From assembly GCA_016650355.1 (NCBI GenBank), contig JAENVX010000039.1:1-19270 (forward strand): a stretch of 19,270 nt of DNA, in the 5' to 3' direction. Below are positions 7,240 to 15,060 of this stretch, piece after piece. The notes beneath the pieces were generated by a model. That model saw only the letters and a list, made by a program, of their open reading frames with translations. It ran no database searches and was not told the DNA's origin. How positions within the stretch are numbered: position 1 is the first letter of the stretch; every line of letters starts with the position of its first letter. The stretch is from Bacteroidia bacterium. GTDB lineage: Bacteria > Bacteroidota > Bacteroidia > Cytophagales > Cyclobacteriaceae. The translations under genes were made by a program, and so were the position numbers.

Positions 7240-8823
7240 CTAATTCGTGCCTGGCTGTTTCAATACAAATCCTGCGTTCGATTTTTCTTCGTCTACAATT
7301 TTCTTTACATCTGCCAGGAGTTTTTTCGAATCATACACAATTCCATCTTTCACGGTGTACTTCACACCACCTACACGTTTCACGGTATTATCTTCCATTA
7401 ATTTAATGGCACCCGTGCCATATAACACTTGTAAATTTTCTAACGGATTCTGATCTACAATGGCAAAATCTGCAAGTTTTCCAATTTCTACTGAGCCAAT
7501 TTCTTTTTCCATGCCTAATGCTTGTGCACCATATAATGTTGCTGAACGTATTACTTCCAATGGATGAAATCCGGCTTCACGTAGCAGTTCCAATTCTCTT
7601 GGATAAGAAAATCCATACAGCTGAAAAATAAATCCTGAGTCGGTGCCAACGGTTACTCGGCCGCCACGATTTTTATATTCGTTCACGAACGTCATCCACA
7701 ATCTATAGTTTTCGCGCCACGCAGTTTCCTGCTCTGTTCCCCACGAAAACCAAAACGATCCATGTGCCTGTCGGCTGGGTTGATAGAACGCCCAAAGTTT
7801 GGGTAGTGTGTAGGCTTCATGCCACTCTTGTCTACGTGCTTTGTGTAAATCGCGGGCAGCTTCATAAATATTAAATGTTGGGTCTAACGTGAAGTCCAAT
7901 TTTAATAATGAATCCATCAACGCATTCCATTTGGGCGAATACGGAGCCGCAGCTTGTTTCCATAACTTTCCTGCTTCTTCGAATCGATGTTGTTCGTTCG
8001 AATAATTATAGTTTAATGGATAATTCTGTAACGTTGAATTTTCAAGCATGGCTTCGGGCAAACCGTACCAATGCTCCATAGAAGTCAAACCTGCTTTCGC
8101 GGAATTGTAAACATTCCAACGGGCAACGCCTAATTGTGCATGATGGCACGCAGAACGCAAGCCTAGTCGTTTATTTTCGCGGATGGCAGCGTCCATAATT
8201 TCAGGTGCTGCGCCAAAAAATTTAACTCCATCGGCACCTTTGTTTTTATTTTCATTCACCCACGTACGCGCTTGTTCGGGTGTGCTGATTGGTTCATTGC
8301 TTCCTGAGCCAAAGGAAACATACGCTTTGATCCGTGGAGCGGTGATTAAATTTTTACTGCTTTTATTTTTTTGGTCGAGTACCCAATCAACACCATTGCC
8401 CGAACCGGGTTCGCGAATGGTGGTAATGCCATGCGCCATCCAAAGTTTAAAAACATACTCGGCATTTGGTGCTTGGCCACCCCCGATGTGGCCATGCATA
8501 TCAACAAAACCCGGCATCAGATACATGCCTTCGCAGTCAAGTTCTTTGCCTCCAGCTTCAAGTTTAGGTCTATTCGAGTTGCTTACCATTCCGGGCACGG
8601 GCAACCCAAGACTTACAATTTTTTCAATCCGGTTTTGTTTTACAACAATGTCCACTGGTCCCACTGCGGGTGCCCCGGTTCCATCAATCAGTGTTACACC
8701 TCGAATAATGAGTTGTGGATATGGGCCATCTCCTTCTTTTAGTTCCGGAGCTTTTTTAACAGATACTTGTGCGTGAAGGCTTAGTCCAGTTAAAATTAAT
8801 GATAGGAAGAATAGTTTTTTCAC
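7240..8823 (-). CDS. Exported metal-dependent amidohydrolase
   Basis: The protein has 527 residues with a signal peptide (1-19, cleavage near LHAQ). It belongs to the amidohydrolase superfamily: beta-sandwich strands flank a TIM barrel. Metal-site motifs are visible: PGFVDMHGHIGG with HxH (H110, H112), lysine K201 in GADGVKFFG as candidate carbamylated or ligand residue, H227/H228, H251 and D395 in GTDSGF. The C-terminal signature GSVEIGKLADFAIVDQNP is typical of imidazolonepropionase- and prolidase-like members. The substrate is probably a cyclic amide, peptide or related compound, but it cannot be read from the sequence. The start is GTG at 8821-8823, with no nearby ATG and an in-frame TAA six codons upstream. 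It is the first gene of a co-directional run. A short palindrome lies 14-31 bp before the start. Confidence 0.9.
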   Translation of the reverse strand: MKKLFFLSLILTGLSLHAQVSVKKAPELKEGDGPYPQLIIRGVTLIDGTGAPAVGPVDIVVKQNRIEKIVSLGLPVPGMVSNSNRPKLEAGGKELDCEGMYLMPGFVDMHGHIGGGQAPNAEYVFKLWMAHGITTIREPGSGNGVDWVLDQKNKSSKNLITAPRIKAYVSFGSGSNEPISTPEQARTWVNENKNKGADGVKFFGAAPEIMDAAIRENKRLGLRSACHHAQLGVARWNVYNSAKAGLTSMEHWYGLPEAMLENSTLQNYPLNYNYSNEQHRFEEAGKLWKQAAAPYSPKWNALMDSLLKLDFTLDPTFNIYEAARDLHKARRQEWHEAYTLPKLWAFYQPSRQAHGSFWFSWGTEQETAWRENYRLWMTFVNEYKNRGGRVTVGTDSGFIFQLYGFSYPRELELLREAGFHPLEVIRSATLYGAQALGMEKEIGSVEIGKLADFAIVDQNPLENLQVLYGTGAIKLMEDNTVKRVGGVKYTVKDGIVYDSKKLLADVKKIVDEEKSNAGFVLKQPGTN

Positions 8824-8836
8824 GTAAATTCTAAAA

Positions 8837-8854
8837 TTAGCTTAGGTAAGCTAA
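8837..8854. promoter_or_regulatory. 18-bp interrupted palindrome before the amidohydrolase start
   Basis: TTAGCTTA (8837-8844) and TAAGCTAA (8847-8854) are perfect inverted repeats around a GG spacer. It lies 14-31 bp upstream of the GTG start of the minus-strand amidohydrolase, in the leader or core promoter. It could be an operator for a dimeric regulator or a 5'-UTR hairpin; it is AT-rich, so chance is not excluded. Confidence 0.4.
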
Positions 8855-8936
8855 ATAAATTAAACTCAAAAGAAAATGAAATTATGAGCCAACGGCCAGG
8901 ATTGTATAGCGTGATGTTACAGCCGTTTATAAAAAA

Positions 8937-8970
8937 TTGAACTCATGGGAATATTGTAGTTATATCTTTA
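8937..8970 (+). promoter_or_regulatory. Candidate Bacteroidota-type promoter for the M20 peptidase gene
   Basis: TTG at 8937-8939 is followed after 23 bases by TATCTTTA (8963-8970), seven of eight positions matching TAnnTTTG, 17 bp before the ATG. The spacing is slightly long for the published consensus. The same TATCTTTA box occurs before the HhH gene at 15973-15980. Confidence 0.35.
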
Positions 8971-8987
8971 TATAAAATATTATATCA

Positions 8988-10415
8988 ATGAAAATCAACC
9001 CGACCGTTCTTCTGATCATTATAATTGGATGTTTAAATGCTAATGCCCAGAAGACTAAACCTGAGGTAATCAAAGCTCTTGATTCCAAGTATGATCAATA
9101 CTCAGCCATTGCGCATAAAATTTGGGAACATGCTGAAGTTGGCTTTCAGGAAACACAAAGTTCTGCACTATTGCAAGAAACATTAAGCAAAGAGGGTTTC
9201 AAAATTGAGCGTGGTGTGGCAGGTATGCCCACGGCTTTTACAGCCAGCTATGGTTCGGGTAAGCCAGTGATTGGAATTCTTGGAGAGTTTGATGCATTAC
9301 CAGGCGTGTCTCAGGAAGCAGTGCCGGAGCCTAAGCCAATTCCAAACAAAGGAGCAGGTCATGCTTGTGGGCATCATCTTTTCGGAACAGCTTCGGCAGC
9401 AGCAGCTATTGAAATAAAAAACTGGCTCCTCGCGAATAAGAAGCAAGGGTCTATTCGCTTTTATGGAACACCTGCGGAAGAAGGTGGCTCTGGTAAGGTG
9501 TACATGGTGCGTGATGGATTATTTCAAGATGTGGATGTGGTGTTACACTGGCACCCGGGATCTTTAAATAGTGCGGGCTGGGGCGCTTCGTTGTCAAATA
9601 AGTCAGGCAAATTTCGCTTTTATGGAATAGCTTCTCATGCAGCTGGTTCACCCGAGAGGGGACGGTCTGCACTGGATGGTGTTGAGGCGATGGATGATAT
9701 GGTGAACATGATGCGAGAGCACGTTACTGATGCAACTCGTATTCACTATGTGATTACTCGTGGTGGGGAAGCTCCCAACGTTGTCCCAGCGTTCGCTGAA
9801 GTGTATTACTATGTGCGACACCCCAAGCCTGAGGAAGTCAAGTCTGTTTGGGAACGGGTTGTACGTGCGGCTGAAGGCGCTGCATTGGGTACAGACACTA
9901 AAATGAAATATGAAGTGACAGGAGGTGTATATAATATGTTGCCAAGCGAGTCGCTGGCGAAAGTGATGGATGCCAACTTGCGTATGGTTGGCGGATACTC
10001 GATGACGGAGCAAGAGAAGGAATTTGCAAGAAAAATTCAGGAAACATTTACGGGAGCGATACCCAAATTAGAAACTACAAACGAAATAGAGGAGTTGAAG
10101 GCAAGTGAAAGTGGTGGCTCAACAGATGTTGCAGACATAAGTTGGGTAGTGCCCACAGCTGGATTACGCGTGGCCACTTGGGTGCCCGGCACTGCCGCTC
10201 ATAGCTGGCAAGCGGTAGCGGCTGGAGGAATGACCCTTGGACACAAGGGAATGATATTGGCAGCAAAAACGATGGCACTTACTGCGATAGACTTGTATAA
10301 CTCCCCCGTGGTCATTGAGGAGTCATGGAAGGAATTGCGCAAACGGAGAGGAGATAATTTTAAATATGAAGCATTAATTGGAGATAGGGCACCTGCACTG
10401 GATTACAGAAAATAA
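8988..10415 (+). CDS. Exported M20 family peptidase/amidohydrolase (AbgB-like)
   Basis: The protein has 475 residues. The metallopeptidase core has GAGHACGHH (C127, H129), TPAEEGGSGK (E164/E165), LHWHPG (H189) and TAAHSWQ (H405), matching metal and catalytic positions of the M20D group that includes aminobenzoyl-glutamate hydrolase subunit AbgB and amino-acylases. A dimerisation or lid domain occupies about 205-320. The family hydrolyses N-acyl or peptide amide bonds. The N-terminus is ambiguous: IIGC (Cys15) fits a lipobox, while LNANA-Q fits ordinary signal peptidase I cleavage after residue 20; either way it is exported. The stop codon overlaps the start of the PPIase gene by one base (TAATG), so translation is coupled. 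It is divergent from the amidohydrolase at 8823, so two exported amide hydrolases may share control. Confidence 0.92.
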   Translation: MKINPTVLLIIIIGCLNANAQKTKPEVIKALDSKYDQYSAIAHKIWEHAEVGFQETQSSALLQETLSKEGFKIERGVAGMPTAFTASYGSGKPVIGILGEFDALPGVSQEAVPEPKPIPNKGAGHACGHHLFGTASAAAAIEIKNWLLANKKQGSIRFYGTPAEEGGSGKVYMVRDGLFQDVDVVLHWHPGSLNSAGWGASLSNKSGKFRFYGIASHAAGSPERGRSALDGVEAMDDMVNMMREHVTDATRIHYVITRGGEAPNVVPAFAEVYYYVRHPKPEEVKSVWERVVRAAEGAALGTDTKMKYEVTGGVYNMLPSESLAKVMDANLRMVGGYSMTEQEKEFARKIQETFTGAIPKLETTNEIEELKASESGGSTDVADISWVVPTAGLRVATWVPGTAAHSWQAVAAGGMTLGHKGMILAAKTMALTAIDLYNSPVVIEESWKELRKRRGDNFKYEALIGDRAPALDYRK

Positions 10416-11008
10416 TGAACATATTGATGAACAAAATTTCTTACCTATTACTCATCGGAGCAATTATATCTTGTTCAGTAAAGAAGGCAGAAACATATTC
10501 TGTTGGCCAAATTAAAACTGAAATGGGAGAAATTTTATTTTGGCTTTACGATGAAACACCGAATCACAAGGCAAGCTTCATTAAACTTGCTAGCGAGGGT
10601 TACTGGGACACGTTTACGTTCAATCGAGTTATCAATAATTTTGTCATTCAGGGAGGATGCCAGGATACTCCTGCAGGGTTCGCGGACTCTCCTTATTTAT
10701 TGAAACCAGAATTTCACGACAGCATTCGCCACGTATATGGAGCTGTTGGTGCTGGGCGAGACGATAACCCAGAAAAATTATCCGCGGGCTGTCAACTCTA
10801 CATTGTTCAGAACAAGGCTGGCTTGGCGCGCCTTGATGGCAACTACATGATCTTCGGAAAAGTTTTCAAGGGAATGGATGTGGTCGATGCAATAGCTTCA
10901 GTTGAAACGGACTCAACGGATACACCCTTGTCACCAATTCTGCTTGACGTAAACGTAATCAGCCTGACGCCCGAAGAATTGAAGATACTTGGCTTCGAGG
11001 TAAAATAG
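10415..11008 (+). CDS. Cyclophilin-type peptidyl-prolyl cis-trans isomerase lipoprotein
   Basis: The protein has 197 residues. The signal ends in AIISC with acylated Cys20. An internal ATG at residue 5 (MNKISYLL) is a possible alternative start. Residues about 28-185 form a cyclophilin domain: FNRVINNFVIQGGC holds the catalytic arginine R71 plus F76 and Q79, GCQLYIV holds Q127, and RLDGNYMIFGKV is the conserved loop. The tryptophan of CypA (W121) is Arg139 here, as in many bacterial members that are cyclosporin-insensitive. GAVGAGRDDNPE replaces the usual MANAGPNTN loop. It probably speeds folding of envelope proteins. It is coupled to the preceding M20 peptidase by a one-base overlap. Its stop codon directly abuts the stop of the convergent helicase gene. 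Confidence 0.92.
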   Translation: MNILMNKISYLLLIGAIISCSVKKAETYSVGQIKTEMGEILFWLYDETPNHKASFIKLASEGYWDTFTFNRVINNFVIQGGCQDTPAGFADSPYLLKPEFHDSIRHVYGAVGAGRDDNPEKLSAGCQLYIVQNKAGLARLDGNYMIFGKVFKGMDVVDAIASVETDSTDTPLSPILLDVNVISLTPEELKILGFEVK

Positions 11009-14000
11009 TTATTGGGTTACAAATTTCGCCACTTCATTAAAAAACCGATCAGGGTTTTGCCAGTACGAGCGACTGTAGACCATCATGTGCTTCCAGTTTT
11101 TCTTTTCCAGTAATAGAGGAATCAATGCATGGGAATCTTTAATAGATATACTTTGATAATACACATCATCATCAGTTTGGATTATGCCGTAGAACTGATT
11201 TTCCTGCCCGTCTGGCAGGAGGGCTTTTTTCACAACGATGTCTGCAAACGGTAAGGTACCTATTTGTATTTCGGAGTTTCCAAAGTTGCCTTGCTCTTTA
11301 ATTTTTGTTTTTAAATACCAATCAGGGTTGCGACTTGAATTTTTTAAACTAAACGGCTTTGCTTTACCCTCCGACAATTCCCGTGCGTATTGTAGATACT
11401 CCTTTAAAAGTTTTGGTCCCTGGTTTTTACTCGTCTCAACGTGAAGATCTTCCGGCCAAATACTTGCAACAACGTAAATCTTTTCTCGTGCTCGTGTCAC
11501 TGCCACATTTAAACGATTCTCGCCACCGACCACATTCAGGCTTCCAAACTGCATGTTAATTTTTCCATTTACGTCAGGTGCATAGCCAATGGAAAAAATG
11601 ATGATATCTTTTTCATCACCTTGAACATTTTCAATATTCTTTACAAATAGCGTATCAGGGATTCTATGAGCTTGTTGGGCAAATTTTTCTTCCATCGTAT
11701 CCAGCACCAGTGTTTGCTGTGGCGAATTGAACGTGATAATCCCAATTTCTTTCTCAGGATTTTGTTTGGTAATGTTTAATACCAAATCGGCAATTTTGTC
11801 TGCCTCCGCGGCATTGGTATTATTCTCCCAGACTCCTGAAGTTTTTAAATATTCGATGGCAGGTTCTGCCTGGTTCAATACCGTGGCATCCGGCAATAGC
11901 GTAAGATGCCCATCATAGAAATGATGGTTAGAAAAATCAATAAGCGTTGGAGATTTACTTCTGTAATGCCCATTCAATTGCACTTGTTGCAGGTAGCGTT
12001 CTGTTAATTCCAACAACGAGTCAATCTCCAGATCAGGTTCTTCTGTGTCCTCCTCTTGCCAACGCACCTGATAAAGATCGCTGGGGCGAAGCTGTTTGTT
12101 ATCTCCTGCTACTAATAGTTGCTTGCCGCGATACATAGCTGGTAAACCCCGCTCAGCAAAACACTGTGAAGCCTCATCAAAAATTACCAGGTCAAACATC
12201 TCTTTCATTGGAAAAATTGCTGACACTGACTCAGGGGACGCGAGCCAGCAAGGCAGCACCCGGAACAGTTCTGCTTCAAATTCTGACACAATTTTTCTAA
12301 TCGGCCAAATCTTTTTCTTCTTTACTACCTGATGATGTAAGTCGCGGTAGGTAACACGATTGTTCAGCCTGTTGAACTCAAGATCTTCAACCACGCGCTC
12401 ACGGGCGCGCAGTAATATTATTTCGGCACTTATTTTCTGCTTCTCATCAATGAGCTCACGCAGTTCATTTTCCAGCAGGTGCAACTTGCCCGATGAAACA
12501 ATCTGAAGCGTGGGGTGTTTTGTTTCAATGTGATCAATCCAAGCCAAGAAGAGACTGTTCTTAAATAAGGATTGTGCGGATTCAAAATCCCAGGTAACTG
12601 TTTTTTCAAAGAGCTTGTTAATAACGCCTTGTTCGTCCACATTGAGGTTAACTTTCAATCTATCATATTCACAAAGTGCGTCAAAGTCCCGTGTTAATAG
12701 CGTTTTTATTGATTCGGTTTGATCCGGATCTGCTGTAAGTTGATCGATTTGAGGTGGGCTTAAATAATTTGCCCACTTAGATTTCTGAGGAATGAAGGCT
12801 GACAATTGATGATAAAGGTGTTCAATGTTTTCTGTAAACTCGCTTGCCGTTAAGGTCTTTGGATCTATGAAACTTTTTATTCCACGTACAGAGTTATAGG
12901 TAAGTTTTGCTCTCAGCGCATTCAATTGCATTTCAAACCACGCTTCGATTAATGGCTGGCTATTATTTTCCGGGAAGTCCAAAATCCATTCTTTTGTTTT
13001 GAGTTTAGAATAATTGTGTTCTAAGTTGAGACGACTGTCTAGTTTCCTCTCCAGAGTCTGGAAGCCGGCCTTATTACTTTTCAGGCCGTTGTTGACCAGT
13101 ATTCGCTTGATCAGATATTTGTCTTCCGAAAATAATTCCCATCGCACCAAGCCTACTAAACTTTTTCTTGCCTTCATACTCCTGCTCAGTGCTTTTTGAA
13201 AGATACCCAATTGAATGGCGGGTGTGCTTACTTCTGGGCCATCCTCCACAAAGCAATCTAATACTACGCGTTTGATGTTTGACAACCATAAAAAACTCGT
13301 GTCTTCATCGTCTTCCTCAATCATTCTTTGAAAGTATTTGTACGCATCCTTTCCTTTCAATAAGCGAAGCACTTCGTCTAGGTCCGATTTTTTTTCAAGA
13401 AGAGCTTCACCTTGTTGCCAATCGGGAGCAGAGTTTAAGTTAGCCAGTAAGGCTGCTGTAAGTTTTTTTAATACTACTGGAATTTCATCGAGGAATGATT
13501 TTAAGGTCTTCAGGTCGGCTGCTTTAAAATCTGCGAATGATTTTCGCAAGCGTAGCGGATAGTCAGCTGTTTCGAAAAGCAATGCATAATGGGAATGGGT
13601 ACGAAGTTTTCGTAAAAATTCATCCAATGTTTCGATTTTGAAATGCTGATACTCTTGCTTCAAACTAATTGTATCTGATTCAGGGTCAGATCTGAGATAA
13701 AGTTCTTTTACACTTAGGCCAAATTCCTGTTCATCAAAAAGTGCAGCTTTAAAATCCTCCAGCTCTTCGGTGATCTGATCTATCCTTCTGGATGTTTGAA
13801 AAAACTTTCGCTCCAACTGAATTGTGTCGTGGCCATTGTTACGTGTTTTGTATTCATTTACCCGTTCGATCTGATCAACAACCTTTCGATAAATTTCCTT
13901 TCTATCATTTTTAAAGTCATGAACCAAAGCAAGAAAATCGGAAAGTCCTTGCTCGTTCAATCGCTGATAGACGACATCCAACGCGGCTCGCTTTTGACAA

Positions 14001-15049
14001 ACCACCAATACACTTTTACCAGAGGCGATACTATCGGATATGAGATTACAAATAAGATGCGATTTGCCTGTTCCAGGTGGGCCTTGAACAACAAGCGAAT
14101 GCCCAAGCTTTGTTGCTTTTAATGCATTCTCTTGCCAGGCATCTAACGAAAGTCCCGTAAAAACTTTTTCTTCCTTTACCTGCGAGATGAAATTGTGATC
14201 CCTGCTGACGATGTCGGCACTAGGCACTGCAATTGATCGTTTAGAGAAGAACTCTTCAAAGCTTGGTATTTTATTTTGGTCTATAATATCAAGGTAATCA
14301 GGAACCAAAAATGAGCCTGCTTGTGGGAAGATGCCCAGCACTGCTTCAGGAAAAAGTTTTAACTCACCATTTTTATGTTGCTGATCAAATTCTTCCTTCT
14401 TGTAATTGATAAAAAACGAAAGCTCATCGCGGTAGTTATCAGCGTTAAAATTAATATCAATTGTACTACTTTGTAGAAGGTGATAGAGACCTGTTCTAAA
14501 CAAATTGCTATCACTGTCAAACTCTTCAAAGTTTTCTTCGAGCAGAGATTCGTCTGCCTTTACTTTATTGTATAGTGAGTATGCCAGCACAAAAGATTTG
14601 TTGAAAGAAATGGCGTTATCATCGCGTAGGCGAATAACCCACTGGTCTTTTTCAACCACCAATTCTACTGGGAAGAGGAGTAGGGGACTGCGAATAAACG
14701 TGCCATCAGATAATTTCCCTCGCACAAATGGCCATCCTATATGTAAGTCTTTTGAACCGCGCTCATCAAAAAGAAATTGATCAAGGCGTAATAGTTTTTT
14801 TAATTTTTTACTTGTTTCATTGCTGGCCTCCATCCGGCTGTCTACAACAGGGCAAAGTATTTTTTTTGAACCACGGATTAGCGCCTCAATAATCTCAAAA
14901 GATTTCTCTTTATTCAATTGGCTAAGCTCATGCAAATCGAGATACTGTTCAGACCCAATTCTGGGCAGATAAAGCATCCTGTTGTTCCCTGTCAGGTTTG
15001 CCAGTCTTCTTGTATAGGTCTTTAGAATCTCGTTGATGTTTGCAGACAT
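11009..15049 (-). CDS. DUF4011 / superfamily 1 (Upf1-like) helicase with a C-terminal Vsr-like tail
   Basis: The protein has 1346 residues. The N-terminus (about 5-35, RRLANLTGNNRMLYLPR) fits the DUF4011 signature. Helicase motifs are complete: Walker A GPPGTGKS (323-330), motif II DEAS (958-961), motif III LLVAGDNKQLRPSD (about 978-991), GIITFNSPQQ (1103-1112), motif V ENVQGDEKDIIIFS (1140-1153) and motif VI LNVAVTRAREKIYV (1180-1193). A long helical insert of about 600 residues separates motifs I and II. Residues about 1240-1346 resemble the Vsr-type nuclease found at the end of such helicases (FADIVV, QTDDDVYYQS, WKHMMVYSRSYWQNP), but the expected IECDG acidic residue is Gln1291 or Ile, so the nuclease may be inactive. 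Family context suggests nucleic-acid remodelling, possibly phage defence (Hhe-like). The start lies 11 bp from the end of the HhH gene, so they are probably cotranscribed. Confidence 0.88.
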   Translation of the reverse strand: MSANINEILKTYTRRLANLTGNNRMLYLPRIGSEQYLDLHELSQLNKEKSFEIIEALIRGSKKILCPVVDSRMEASNETSKKLKKLLRLDQFLFDERGSKDLHIGWPFVRGKLSDGTFIRSPLLLFPVELVVEKDQWVIRLRDDNAISFNKSFVLAYSLYNKVKADESLLEENFEEFDSDSNLFRTGLYHLLQSSTIDINFNADNYRDELSFFINYKKEEFDQQHKNGELKLFPEAVLGIFPQAGSFLVPDYLDIIDQNKIPSFEEFFSKRSIAVPSADIVSRDHNFISQVKEEKVFTGLSLDAWQENALKATKLGHSLVVQGPPGTGKSHLICNLISDSIASGKSVLVVCQKRAALDVVYQRLNEQGLSDFLALVHDFKNDRKEIYRKVVDQIERVNEYKTRNNGHDTIQLERKFFQTSRRIDQITEELEDFKAALFDEQEFGLSVKELYLRSDPESDTISLKQEYQHFKIETLDEFLRKLRTHSHYALLFETADYPLRLRKSFADFKAADLKTLKSFLDEIPVVLKKLTAALLANLNSAPDWQQGEALLEKKSDLDEVLRLLKGKDAYKYFQRMIEEDDEDTSFLWLSNIKRVVLDCFVEDGPEVSTPAIQLGIFQKALSRSMKARKSLVGLVRWELFSEDKYLIKRILVNNGLKSNKAGFQTLERKLDSRLNLEHNYSKLKTKEWILDFPENNSQPLIEAWFEMQLNALRAKLTYNSVRGIKSFIDPKTLTASEFTENIEHLYHQLSAFIPQKSKWANYLSPPQIDQLTADPDQTESIKTLLTRDFDALCEYDRLKVNLNVDEQGVINKLFEKTVTWDFESAQSLFKNSLFLAWIDHIETKHPTLQIVSSGKLHLLENELRELIDEKQKISAEIILLRARERVVEDLEFNRLNNRVTYRDLHHQVVKKKKIWPIRKIVSEFEAELFRVLPCWLASPESVSAIFPMKEMFDLVIFDEASQCFAERGLPAMYRGKQLLVAGDNKQLRPSDLYQVRWQEEDTEEPDLEIDSLLELTERYLQQVQLNGHYRSKSPTLIDFSNHHFYDGHLTLLPDATVLNQAEPAIEYLKTSGVWENNTNAAEADKIADLVLNITKQNPEKEIGIITFNSPQQTLVLDTMEEKFAQQAHRIPDTLFVKNIENVQGDEKDIIIFSIGYAPDVNGKINMQFGSLNVVGGENRLNVAVTRAREKIYVVASIWPEDLHVETSKNQGPKLLKEYLQYARELSEGKAKPFSLKNSSRNPDWYLKTKIKEQGNFGNSEIQIGTLPFADIVVKKALLPDGQENQFYGIIQTDDDVYYQSISIKDSHALIPLLLEKKNWKHMMVYSRSYWQNPDRFFNEVAKFVTQ

Positions 15050-15060
15050 CGATATGCGTC

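Noticed and set aside
8183..8776. A 197-codon open frame on the plus strand opposite the amidohydrolase.
   Set aside because: It lies wholly antisense to a gene with a clear family match, and its translation shows no recognisable domain; it reads as a shadow of that gene's codon use.
8886..8930. Integron attC site in the divergent intergenic region.
   Set aside because: The sequence near the inverted repeat does not fit the RYYYAAC/GTTRRRY core pair, and no integron integrase or cassette array is present.
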